A stretch of DNA of 64,000 bases from Linnemannia hyalina (lineage: Eukaryota > Mortierellomycota > Mortierellomycetes > Mortierellales > Mortierellaceae), in the NCBI GenBank assembly GCA_019671135.1, contig JAHRHY010000003.1:1054001-1118000 (forward strand). The letters run 5' to 3'. The first letter of the stretch is position 1; every line of letters starts with the position of its first letter. The position numbers and the translations under genes were made by a program. Below, piece by piece: positions 23,861 to 33,885 of the stretch. The notes below the pieces were generated by a model. That model had not been told where the DNA came from. It saw only the letters and a program-made list of their open reading frames with translations, and made no database searches.

Positions 23861-24182
23861 GGTTATTGGGTAACAAAAAGACATATCAAACCTAATGCTT
23901 ACATCTTTTCTTGTCTTTGCATAGTTGGTGGCCTTGGGGTACGTGATCGTGTCAGCTGACGAATACTTCACCTCCAAGTCTTGCTGTCAATGCCACACCA
24001 AGAGTGAGGACCATATCACCATGGAGCGTCGCTCCATCCAATGCACACAGTGCAACCGAGTCAGGGACCGTGACCATAATGGGGCGCACAATATGGCTCG
24101 TGCAGCATTGAAATGGATGACGGTCTTTTCTTGGCCTCAAGAGCTGTGTCGTCCCACCCCATCACCACAACCTCAACCTTAA
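19817..24182 (+). CDS. FEN1/XPG-type nuclease fused to a Fanzor (eukaryotic TnpB) nuclease
   Basis: Two exons, 19817-23800 and 23925-24182, give 1,413 residues. The start ATG gives MGIGDTFQLLEE, the canonical MGI opening of XPG/FEN nucleases. FEN-like acidic residues are all present: D36, D106 (HIDGK), E233/D235 (GEADV), D251/D253 (SGDSDFL) and D302 (NDY), the last within a helix-hairpin-like segment as in FEN1. A Pro-rich linker (about 475-560, with an internal duplication) and a Lys-rich, NLS-like tract (about 620-650) lead to the Fanzor part (about 690-1413). Its RuvC-I is VAMDPGLAN (D1153). The segment LFVAGDGNF then precedes ADEYFTSK (E1341), a C1348-C1351/C1368-C1371 zinc ribbon, and RDRDHNGAHN (D1378). 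Fanzors are RNA-guided DNA nucleases carried by eukaryotic mobile elements. No guide RNA, terminal repeats or partner gene were identified. All catalytic positions of both nucleases appear intact and the frame is unbroken. It may be mobile or a domesticated host protein. Confidence 0.88.
21239..21420 (+). repeat. Tandem 102-bp coding duplication in the Fanzor-fusion linker
   Basis: Segments beginning ttgac at 21239 and 21341 are near-identical over about 55 bases, 102 bases apart, encoding two copies of MPVIPRRIPPVESRPGVY. A third, weaker copy (LIMPVIAPRIEPVG) follows. The duplication keeps the frame and lies in the presumed flexible linker between the two nuclease halves. Confidence 0.9.
23801..23924 (+). 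other. Intron of the Fanzor-fusion gene with 29-base T run
   Basis: GTAAGC donor and CATAG acceptor. Splicing joins FFKKLKTK to LVALGYVIVSADEY in frame. A run of T at 23832-23860 lies just upstream of the acceptor region. The intron separates the RuvC core strand from the exon that encodes the alternative Glu and zinc ribbon. Confidence 0.85.
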
Positions 24183-24760
24183 CAGTCATGTTACTCACTA
24201 GGCGCCCCTTGCTGGGACTGCTCATTGTTGATATTAGATGTTCAATTACGTTTCTTCTAATAAATCTTAATACTTCACTGCCATGTGAGTATCAAGTTGC
24301 CGTATCTCTCTCTAGCCAGATGATCATAGGCCTTCAATGTTGTTTTTTGTCCGTTTGCTTCATCAATGGATGGCGGGATGGAGAACCCATGCCAACCATA
24401 AAGACATCAATCCATCCCTCCTCAGTCTCCCTTGTCTTCTTTGTCTGTTTCCTTCTCTCCCTCCCTCCTCGTTGTGGCGGCTTTCAGTCGATCCGGATAC
24501 TCTTAGCCATGCTACTCTACTGATCAAAGGCCACGCGTTGCGGACAGGGTTCCTCAGATCACGTTCATATCTTAGCTTTGAAGACCACATGGGACTACGC
24601 CACCATTCGCGCCTCGATTTTCGCGCTTGAAGTATCATAGCTTAAGATCTGGATGTTCAATTGACCGTTGTTGCTGCAACACGAGAGTTTAGCCCGCATT
24701 GTGGAATGAAGTGATAGAAAATCAAATTAAAAAGTGAATGAAACTATGCGAAATCAAGCA
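24183..24760. other. 3' flank of the Fanzor-fusion gene
   Basis: No gene seen. AATAAA-like signals occur near 24259. A Fanzor guide RNA would be expected in or near this flank by analogy with other loci, but no strong stem or conserved element could be recognised by eye. Confidence 0.5.
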
Positions 24761-24870
24761 ATCTAAAAGCCCCAGGGCCGTCATGATCCCGTATCCCCTG
24801 GTGACGAGAAATCCTGTAGCCACGATGGACATAGGAATGCCTGCCTTCAAGAAATCCAAAGTAGCCTCCT
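24761..24870 (-). pseudogene. Orphan C-terminal fragment of an SLC13 phosphate transporter
   Basis: Read on the minus strand, about 36 codons (KEATLDFLKAGIPMSIVATG, then FLVTRGYGIMTALG) match the last exon of the intact transporter at 25329-25486 (TKDFLKTGVPLSLVATG, then VVITMGYGIMLALGF). Roughly 60% of residues agree and the frame is open, but the stop found in the intact copy is lost. The rest of the gene is absent on either side. It is a diverged paralogue remnant between the Fanzor-fusion gene and the intact transporter. Confidence 0.75.
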
Positions 24871-25328
24871 TAAAATAATAAAATTGTGATGCTCGAAAGA
24901 AAGAATAAACAAGGGTTTTCTCTTCTTTTTACAACAGCAACTTTGAACAACTGTCTCCATGGAATGGGAGGTTCACCTCTTGTTCTATTTGTTCATAACA
25001 CAACACACTCCAACTCACACATACTCATACTCAATCTGCACCTTGTTTTTCATTTCACCATCCCTGGATGCTTTGTATGAGTAGTTTTCCTGTGCATGTT
25101 CGCCGAAGCTACGTGTGCACTTGTATGGATGAACGGTCGTTTTTCAGAGTGGCAGTGAAGAGGAGAGCATATCCAAATATAGAGGGTTGACGATGGGTCG
25201 TGTAAAACACGTGTGCAATTAAATAATAGTAATTTCAATAAAGCGAGAAGGCAACGGGTGATAATAAATATCGAGCAATGGTTTGCCGAAATGAAAGCGC
25301 GTTCGCCTTAATGATACTACGTTCATAT
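24871..25328. other. 3' flank of the phosphate transporter gene
   Basis: AT-rich sequence downstream of the transporter on the minus strand. No gene is supported. Confidence 0.6.
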
Positions 25329-28300
25329 CTAGAATCCAAGAGCCAACATGATACCGTAGCCCATGGTGATAACTACGCCTGTCGCCACTAAAGACAAGGG
25401 AACACCTGTCTTCAAGAAGTCCTTCGTGGATAAGAAAGGAGTGCCCAACTCGTCAGTTACACTAATAGCCGCCATATTAGGGAATCCTGACACTAATGGC
25501 GTTGAGAGACGATTGGGAAGAAAAGAAGTAGGCGAGGAAAAAAAACGAAAAAAAAAAAAGAGTTAGAAACATACAATTTTTTTTAGGAAGATTGGCCGAG
25601 AGACGCGTCTGATCGCGCGTATAGTCAGGAGACAAGGCCCTGGAAGGTCCACACAAGAAAACATACCTGGAAGACCCATGGCAGCACTGCAGATAAGGCC
25701 AGCGCCCATGACGAGGATTCTGGGGTGAGGATCGGGTAAGGTAGCACCAATCTGGGCGACAATTGGTAGAATGATCAACGCCGCGACAGTGTGAGAAATA
25801 AACGTGGCGATAACAAGCGTCAGTCCCGAAAAGATCACAAGGACAACCCAGAGCGAGAATCCCTCGACATAGTCCTGAACGGCCTCAGCAATCATGTGCA
25901 ACAGCCCTGACGACTCGACAGCCTTTCCGAGAGCAATTCCGCCCATGGCGAGGATGATAACCGTCCAAAGAAAATTGTTAAAGTCCTCCTTGGTGAGGAT
26001 TCCAGTTCCGAAGAAGGCGAGGAGGGGGATGATGGCAATGAGTCCCATATCTCCAAAGAGCCACTCGAGCTGGTGTTCAAAGCACCAGAGGAGGATGGTG
26101 ATGGCAGTCACGACGCAGACAAAGACTTGGGTGCCGGTGATGGGATCCTTGGTTGAGCGGATGGTGGAGATGGTGGGAGTGTTGGATGAGGGCTGGTAAA
26201 CCCAGAGGAGAGCACCCCAGATGGCGAGATCGCAGACCAAGCAGATAGGAAGAGCGACGGTGAACCATTCGAGCCAGCTGGGGGCAGGGTGCATGTACTC
26301 AATGGCAATGATATTCTGGGGCGAGCTGATAGGCGAGGCCATACCACCGACGTTCGAGGCCAGGGCAATGCCGAGAATGAGGCACTTTGCAAACGACGAG
26401 CCAGGAGGCAGCGTGCGAAGAATCGGCTAAAATGAATGCGCACATACAACAAAAAAGCAGGATCCATACCAAAAGGGTCTGTTAGCCAATGGAGACAAAT
26501 CACTCCGTCCCTTCACACACACAAAGATAAACATTAATTGCAAGATAGCAAAACCGTACCTGGATAAGAGAAAAGCAAAGGACAGGGGCGGCGACGTTAC
26601 TGATCCACATACTGGCAACAGTGGCGACAAGCATGTTGGCAAGGAGGACAGCGCTAGGATGAGTGCCGGCCTTGGAAAGGACAACAGTGGCCATGGCTTT
26701 GGCAATGTGGAACTTGCTCATGGCTGCAGCGACGGCAAAACCTCCAAGCAGCAGCATGATGACTGGGGAAAACATAAGCGAAAAGATTTTCTTGGCGGCG
26801 GCATGCGAATCCAGTCGTGTATGGTCCTCATCGTCCGCCCGCATGACTCGGAGCATGACCACCAATAGAGGGACCAACAGCGATGTGACAAACAAGGGCA
26901 GCGACTGTGGATAAAAAGTCCGATCGAACGACACATCGCAAAATAACGCAAGGTAGATCGGAAATCAGATAGAGGGGAGGGAAGGAAAAAATGAGGAGCA
27001 GCAATGCGTCAGTAAAAAAGAGCATGGCAAATTGAGGAGATAGACAACGTAGTGAGAACAATTTGTTTGGGTGACTCGGGAACCAATGAAAAAATAAAAA
27101 ATCGTCATTGTTACCTCCGTGGCCCAGAGCAAAGAAGCAAAGACAAGAATGGCAAAGCAGTTCTGCTGCTCAGGTCCCTCGAAAAGTTCGATGTTGAGGA
27201 GTATGGCAAAGACGAGACAGCAAAGGAGGAGCGTCCAGACATTGCCAGTGAGCCACTCAGGGAATTGAATTGATCCAAACGGCGTGCTAATGTTGATAGG
27301 TCCCGTCTTCAACGCAGACGAGGGTCTCACACCAACAGCCTGGCTCTTGCGCTCGATACCAATCATGTCTCGCCAGACAGTGTTGCGCTCCCAGACCATA
27401 TGTTCCTTGAGGTGCATCTTGAGCGAACGTTTGGCAACCTCGGTGTCGCCATTGGTAAAGATCCTGGCGTAGATATCACGAACACGGTCAATCTGTCCCT
27501 GCAGCTTTTCGGTCGTCTCCTGCTTGAAAGGGTAGGCCTGAAGGACGACTTGGTTCATGTAGACCTTCTTAGTGTTGTTCTCAGAGATCTTGTCGTACTT
27601 TTTCAGGATCTTTGAGAATCCGGTGCAGTTCAGCTTGGCATAGGCCTGCAGCTCTGATAGGTTGACAAACATCTCGATGCAATTATGGCGGAATCGCATC
27701 TTTTCGTGCTCCATCTCGGGATCGAACCACATAGACTTGGCGTCATCCTCATCATTGTCGTCCTCGTCGTCCTCGTCGCGGGGAGTCTCGGGTTCGACAT
27801 CGGTGACAATGCTGGTCGAGATTTGAGATGACGTTCCGACTTCTCCGTGCCCTGGAACAAAGGTCGATGACGACGAAGGGTTGGGAACATGACCTACATC
27901 CTGAACGGCCTCTGTTGCAGTATTGTGAGCAGCGGCGTCGGCGTGAGCGAGGGCCTCATCATATCTCCAGCTTCCTGAACGCGCCAAGATCGAGTGTCGG
28001 CTTGCCCTGCTGTTGTTGCGGCTCCTTGTCTTGCGCACACTGCCGCTATTGGGGGCCTTGGATCCAGAGCCGGCGGAGCGAGAGGGGATGGAGGGATCAA
28101 AGTTCTCGACAAACTCAATGTCAGCGGCCAGGGCATCGACCTCGCCGTAGAGCTCCCGCTCCTTCTTGAAGTAAAAGGATATGATCTTTTCCAGCTCCCT
28201 GTCAAGGGCGGGCAAAAACATGTTGTTGGCCCTTGCTCTGGCCTGTGACCGTGCGCCAGTTGAGAGCAAACCGGAACGCTCGTTTGGCTCGCCTTGGTTG

Positions 28301-28830
28301 GGAGAACCCGATCCTGATTCCAGATCATTGCTGGCACCGGCGGCGACCAGGTCCTTTTCGACCTGGTAAATAATCTTTTTCAGATTGTCGTATCTATTTC
28401 ACACATTAACAGTTTTGAGAGAAGAGGGTGAGGAGAGAGTTAGAAGCGGTTCCAACCGAAATGACCTCTCCTTTTTTTCCGCAACGATACCAGTGCAGAT
28501 GGTCCACGGTGTTATTCAAAGCGAAAACACCACATAAAAAGGATTGCAATTGATCCAGGGTGAAAGAACACCGAGAGAGTAGAGGAACCAAGAGACAAGT
28601 TAGACAGAAGTGAAAAGATGAACGTGGGGAAACATGAACAAGGACATAGTCAGGAAGAAGGCATTAACAAAGTTCAAGAGAAGAGTAAAAAAGAAAGAGG
28701 GATTGAAGCCAATAGGAAGCAGGGATGCGAGAGTGTGCGTATGCAGAGTATGCGGGGATGTATCTTACGCGAGGTAGTAGTCGACCCACTCGGGCACGAC
28801 GTTGAACTGCAGCTGATGCGAGAACTTCAT
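25329..28830 (-). CDS. SPX-domain low-affinity phosphate transporter (PHO87/90/91 type)
   Basis: Five exons in phase: 28830-28769, 28393-27115, 26904-26560, 26426-25667 and 25486-25329, giving 867 residues, close to yeast PHO87/PHO90/PHO91. The N-terminus MKFSHQLQFNVVPEWVDYYL is a classic SPX start. LDRELEKIISFYFKKEREL and the Lys-rich helix LNCTGFSKILKKYDK (about 270-290) complete the SPX domain, which senses inositol pyrophosphates. An acidic linker (DEDDEDDNDEDD) interrupts it. About a dozen hydrophobic segments of the SLC13-type permease follow, with SNVAAPVLCFSLIQ and ASNVGGMASPISSPQN as the paired substrate-binding motifs and GLPGFPNMAAISVTDELG near the end. It would import phosphate across the plasma or vacuolar membrane; the two cannot be separated here. 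It is divergent from the gene at 29638. A decayed C-terminal copy lies just downstream. Confidence 0.92.
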
Positions 28831-29637
28831 GCTGACAGCAAAGTAAAAGTGGACAGAAGTAACTGATGGCGGTGAGTGAGAGGTGAGTGTTGAATGAGGA
28901 AGAAGGAAAAAAGGAAGAAAGGAAGAAAGGGTAAGGGATCAATGAGAAAAAAGAGAGATCTGAAAAGTGTGGGGAGAGAGAAGAGTGGGGAGAGAAGAGT
29001 GGGAAGAGAGAAGAGTGGGAAGAGAAAAGAGTGGGAAGAGAGAAGAGTGAAGAGAGGAGAGAAAAAGGGTGAGGGAGATAGGAGAGGATGAGACAGAGGA
29101 AAGAAAGAAAGAAGCGGGCAGCGAAAAAAGTAATAAAAGTAAAAAAAGAAAATGAAAGGCAACACGAAGTGGACACGCTCGGAAAAGGAGGAGTGTCTCA
29201 ATCAAAGTGATCAGTGACTCTGATTCTTCTGAGTATGGCGAGACACTACCACAGTGATCAGCAATCAGAGAGTCAGCTTTCCTTTTAGGGAAAATTTATA
29301 ATCAGCATAGCCTCACGATGGTCAAACGAGCGACCATGGGTCAATTGAAAAACTAGGCACTCATTTGCCTCGCTCTCTCCCAATAAATACCTTGCAGTCT
29401 GCATTCTTTTTTTTTCTTCCTCACACAACAAGTTTCTCTGACAGCATCCTCCCAACTCCACCTTCTCATTCTCTCATTCTCAAACAGCACAGCACTCTTC
29501 GCACCTCCCTTGTACCTTCTTGTCCTTCTCCGTGTGCGCATCGGTTCGATCCCCCATACACCCTTGTGCTCCCTTCCTTCCCCACTCACACCGTCAACAG
29601 TAAACCACTGAGACAAACATAAAGAACAAAAAGAACA
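28831..29637. other. Divergent promoter region with polypurine repeats
   Basis: Shared upstream region of the phosphate transporter (minus) and the gene at 29638 (plus). At about 28970-29050 a degenerate 14-17-base purine unit (variants of gggaagagagaagagt) is repeated five or six times. The right end becomes C/T- and CA-rich, as in other leaders here. No gene seen. Confidence 0.6.
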
Positions 29638-31341
29638 ATGTCGTTCCCTCCAAGATTCATCCGTACCCAGACCCCTCATGCCCTCCAGTCTACACTCGAA
29701 CAGGACTCCGTCGACAGTCAACTCCACAACAGCAACAACAGTGACAAGCTCTTTCAAGACCTCGACAACAACAACAACAACAACAACAGCGACACTGACG
29801 AGAACGACGACGAGGAAAGAGACGAAGGCCGGGAACAGTCAGACTCCATTATCAACCTCAGCCAACCCTCCAGTCTTCCCACCTCATTCCCCCGCTTCGC
29901 CTTCCTCAGCGCACCAACAACGACACAAGGCGACAGCTTCGCCCTGCTCGCCGACAAGACGTCCAAGCGCGTCCGGGTAACACACCCCACGTCTTCTCAA
30001 AACAGGAGCTCAAGCAAGAGCATGAGCAGGAGCAGGAGTACAACCCCGACTCTATTGGACGTTGACGACAGCGATTACAAACCCGCTACCTCGTCCCCCA
30101 CAAAAAGGGTGCGCTTTGACGAATCCAAGAACAGGGTACACTGGCACCACCGCAGCAGCAGTGTCAGCCCACCCGGCAGCCCTGTTCCCGCCATCAACCT
30201 CAAGGCGCAGCCACTTGCTTCTGCTCTTCTCCACCGATCTCAATATGGTGGCAATCAGTCGCCTTCGGCCTCGTTTGACTTTGACGAGAGCTTTACTAGT
30301 GTCAGTAGCAGCACCAGCGGTAATGGCAGCGCCGGGAACCAGTCCCCGGAAAAGTTTACTCTCTCGCTCGAGAACACCTCTCAGGACGTCATGGACTTTG
30401 CATCTAGTCTGACCCGTCTCATGGGTAGTGGCAACTTGGGAGGATCACAGGAATCCGACAGCAGCAGCACCACTGGCACAAGCTTTGCTGCCTTCAACAG
30501 CCCCCTGCCCATGTCGGCATCGTCGCGGATCTTTAGCAACATGTTCCAGGCATCGCCTCCTTCGCCAGTCAGACCCTCCTTCATGTCGTACTCCCCACCT
30601 CCTTCCTCCTCTTTGAGCTCCTGCTGGTCACCCACCATAGACGACGACGAGGACGACTCTATGGAGACGGCCCCTAGAATCTCGCCTCCTCCTCCCCCAG
30701 TTCCCGTCCAGAAGGCCCGCGCACCATTCGTCCCTCGACGACCCCGCAACACTGGCAACCTCTCGCCTACGCGTCCCGGCGCAGTCCCCGGTGCTCCCAG
30801 ACGGTTCCCTTCGATGTTGAAGCGTGAGGCGTCAAATGCCTCCTTCTTGGACAACTACCCAGCTAGCCTTGCGCCTGGACCCGACGACGACGACTACAAT
30901 CCTTCTCCGTCTTCTGTCTCTTGCGTCTCTCCACCTCCTCCTGCAGCAGTGCCAGTCGTTCCAAGAATTCCGACCCCTCCACGTGAAGCCTCCGCGAACC
31001 CCGCCCTCCAGTCTGTTGCCTCTTCTATCATTCCTGTCGTTTCTCTTCCTTTGATGTCGGCAGGAGCTGCCGCCAGCACCCCCTTGCTTCGAAAGTCCCT
31101 CTCGGACATTCCTCTCCGATCACTCAAGAACAGGTCTAATATCAACTTTGGCAACTCTCATTTGGACGCTCAAAAGATTGTCCCCCAGTTCAAGAAGTCT
31201 GCTTCGTTCAACGAGTTCATGGATACCTGTAGCAGCAACAACAACAACAATATCCACAAGAACTTGTCGCAAGAAGATGTCATTATGTCTCTTGCTCCTC
31301 TCTTCCCTCTTCAGAGCTCCATCGACTCCCAGCTTGTTTAG
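29638..31341 (+). CDS. Intrinsically disordered Ser/Pro-rich protein, possible PP1-docking motif
   Basis: A single exon of 567 residues from ATG 29638. It is dominated by Ser, Pro, Asn and Asp, with poly-Asn runs (NNNNNNN near residue 43 and NNNNN near the end), many SP/TP sites and no membrane segment or globular domain. A short basic motif, SPTKRVRFDESKNRVHW, about residue 153, fits the RVxF docking pattern for protein phosphatase 1. Several SP motifs and RRPRN/RRFPS basic sites suggest regulation by proline-directed or basophilic kinases. The C-terminus contains KSLSDIPLRSLKNRS and KKSASFNEFMD, RxxS-like sites. Continuous frame, leader typical of this window, and ordered short motifs support a real gene. 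Function unknown. Confidence 0.75.
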   Translation: MSFPPRFIRTQTPHALQSTLEQDSVDSQLHNSNNSDKLFQDLDNNNNNNNSDTDENDDEERDEGREQSDSIINLSQPSSLPTSFPRFAFLSAPTTTQGDSFALLADKTSKRVRVTHPTSSQNRSSSKSMSRSRSTTPTLLDVDDSDYKPATSSPTKRVRFDESKNRVHWHHRSSSVSPPGSPVPAINLKAQPLASALLHRSQYGGNQSPSASFDFDESFTSVSSSTSGNGSAGNQSPEKFTLSLENTSQDVMDFASSLTRLMGSGNLGGSQESDSSSTTGTSFAAFNSPLPMSASSRIFSNMFQASPPSPVRPSFMSYSPPPSSSLSSCWSPTIDDDEDDSMETAPRISPPPPPVPVQKARAPFVPRRPRNTGNLSPTRPGAVPGAPRRFPSMLKREASNASFLDNYPASLAPGPDDDDYNPSPSSVSCVSPPPPAAVPVVPRIPTPPREASANPALQSVASSIIPVVSLPLMSAGAAASTPLLRKSLSDIPLRSLKNRSNINFGNSHLDAQKIVPQFKKSASFNEFMDTCSSNNNNNIHKNLSQEDVIMSLAPLFPLQSSIDSQLV

Positions 31342-32324
31342 ATGCAGTTACTTTTACTCTTTTTCGTTATTGCCTTCTTCCCATTTGTTTTTGTTCCCGG
31401 TGTAGACGGCACCTTGTATTATTTAGCTTCTCTTTTCCGTACCCTTCTTTGCTTACTCCTCCATATCCACCTTTTAACTATACAACTATACAGCTCTGTA
31501 CCACTAGCTTAGATACCCTTTCACGTCTTCTCGTTTCCCTACCCATTGCCACCATTAAAAAGCACACTTGCTATTCAAAAGAATAAACCCCCACCATGCA
31601 CAAGAAACCACCACCCCTTCAAGTCAAACAAATGTTTTGCCACCGTTGCCATCAAATATAACAGTTGAGCTGAGGGGCTGCAGAGCTAATTTTTGCACAC
31701 CCTTCCGATCTATGTTTTTTTTTTTTTTTGCCACCCAGAAAAGCGATGATGTGTTTGTTTATGTTTGTCCATGCATGCTTCCTGTCCTTTGCCGCCAATT
31801 TCTGTTTTATTGCTTGCGTTTTTGTTTGTTTAGGGATAATACTCGGGCTATTTTTGGTCACAAATGACGCACATGCACAAAAGGCACCATGAGGGACAAG
31901 TAAACATTGACGAAAGCAACAAAGGGGGAGAGGGGGGGGGGACATTGACAACGGCTCACACACCCCTCTAGGTTATCGTTATTGTTCTGTTGTGTATGCT
32001 TCTTTATTTAACTTTGTACAATTCATGACATCCCCACGCTCCTTTAGCCCCTACATTTCTTGTTCTGTGAAAACGAAACAAAAAAGAGAAGGGGTGACAA
32101 AAGAATAGGGATAAGGAGGAGGGTGAGAGGGAGAGGGGGGAAGCATGACAAAGGTTGTGTTGGATGGTTGTGTCGGTGTATGTGCGATGAAAGAGTGGTT
32201 GGTGGTCGGTGGAGAGTTGTGTGTGCGTGTGTGTATGATTTTTGCGTGCATTAATGAACTTTTGCATCCGTCTGCGATTCGCAACTGTAAAGGTGAGAGA
32301 CGCTCAAGAAAAACAAGAGGCTCA
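31342..32324. other. Region between convergent genes, no gene seen
   Basis: T-rich 3' flank of the disordered protein gene and 3' flank of the phosphatase gene. Contains a T run near 31717, a G run near 31930 and GT-rich sequence at 32220-32245. Confidence 0.6.
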
Positions 32325-33885
32325 TCATGAAGTCATCCAGGAGACGACAGTGGTTCTTGAGGAAGGATCCAGATCGTCAGAGTCTCCGACACTGACGAGT
32401 CCATTGGCCTTGTCGGATCCCAGGATGCGCTTCTCGAGGAGGATCAGTTGTGAGACAAAGCCAATGTTAGGGGACATGCACCGGCGCCGTTCGACCACAT
32501 GATCGTATGCTCGCTTGAGGGGCCACCGGTGCTCCTGGATCAGGTACCCAATCACGGTTGCGACAGACCTCGACTTGCCAGCCTGGCAGTGCACATAGAT
32601 TGGTGTCTTGGACGATGCTATGAATAACAAACAATCGATGGAGAAAGTACAAGATTAGATTAGAGAGTCAGAACAATAAGAAAAAAAAAGATTTCTGCAA
32701 TTGCAGAGAGGGAGAGTGCGGAAGCTGTATGTGTATGCATCTGCATGAACCTAAATATAAAAAAAATTCTCTGTCAAACAACTTACCGATGAACTTGATG
32801 GCTTCGTCAAGACCATCTTTCAAATCCTGATCAACATGGTCCCGGAGACCGACCTTGAGATACCCAGCCTGCCCAAAACGTTGGATCCAGAGGTCATCGT
32901 CGCAGTTCACAGCCACGTTGAGCACTCGCTTGATTCCGAGCCGTTCCAATTTCTCGACCTGCTCCTCGTCAACCAACTCGCCTCCGAGAAAGAGAAAGTC
33001 TGGAAGGATCATCGACACTTCCCGCTCGGCTTTGTCATTGTCTTGAAGATGTGATAAGGGCATGCAATTCGTGGAGGAAGATCCTGATCCTGAATGGAAA
33101 GATGACGCTGACCCATTCGACAAGAGAGAAGAATTGGACGAGGACAATGCTGCCGAGAGGGGTGGGTGGGGTGCGTTGTTTGAGTTTGGTGGTGTTACTC
33201 CTTGTCTCCCTTCTCCTGTGGGATATTGTGTCGATGGGTGCACTCCTGGAAAGACTCCTGATTCAGAAAGATCTCCGTAGGATTCTATTGTTGTGTCGCA
33301 AGCTGTATTGTCCCCTTGCCCTGCTGCAGCTGCGGCCGCCGCCCTGGCTCGTGCGACGGCAATGGTAGAGTAGGACGGTGAAGACGGAGACGCCAGCGAG
33401 GAGGAGGAGCCTGGTGTGAAGGTGAGAGATCCAGTCGAGAGGTTGAAGGATGCCCTCCGTCCTTGGCCTTGAATCTGAGACAGATTAGAACCAAGAGACT
33501 CTTGACTGTCGCTCATCGTTCCGTTTTGTTGCTGCTGCTGGGCCAGAAACTGTTGTTGCCTCTGAAGGAGATGTTGTTGTGGATCGATAGAGAGATAGGT
33601 GGGTTTGGGTGGGGTGATACTGAGGGTGAGACTGCCGCCGCTTCCATTGGAACTGCTGTTGCTGTTAGCAAGTTGCTGGCGTTCACGGAGGGTGAGCCCG
33701 CTTCCTGAGGTTGGCGGTGATCTATGTGGGGACTGCTGGGTGATGCCTGTGCTTGCGTTTGTGCTTGCTCCGTTGACGATATGGCTGGCTCCGATAGGGT
33801 TGTCTAGACTGTCGTTTGAGTCTTGTTTCCTGGCGGCGGCCAGTGTCTTTGACACTGGAATCGGACGAGGAGCGGTATGTTCCAT
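32325..33885 (-). CDS. Dual-specificity protein phosphatase, MAPK-phosphatase-like
   Basis: Two exons, 33885-32787 and 32617-32325, give 463 residues. The first 260 or so are low-complexity (Ser/Asn/Gln; QQQQ, AAAAAAA). The C-terminal catalytic domain begins SMILPDFLFLGGELVDEEQ and contains ILNVA-type VLNVAVNCDD, a putative general acid in LRDHVDQDL, and the signature HCQAGKSRS with catalytic C377 and R383. AYDHVVERRRCMSPNIGFVSQL is typical of DSPs acting on MAP kinases. The intron falls just before the catalytic loop. The ATG at 33885 (MEHTAPRPIPV) is preferred; the frame is open further upstream but reads as leader-like Ser/Leu/His sequence. Divergent from the Tctex1 gene. Confidence 0.88.

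Noticed and set aside
29535..29560. A tRNA B-box-like string (GGTTCGATCCC)
   Set aside because: No A box or acceptor stem upstream; it lies in the leader of the gene at 29638. A similar string near 27725 is inside transporter coding sequence.
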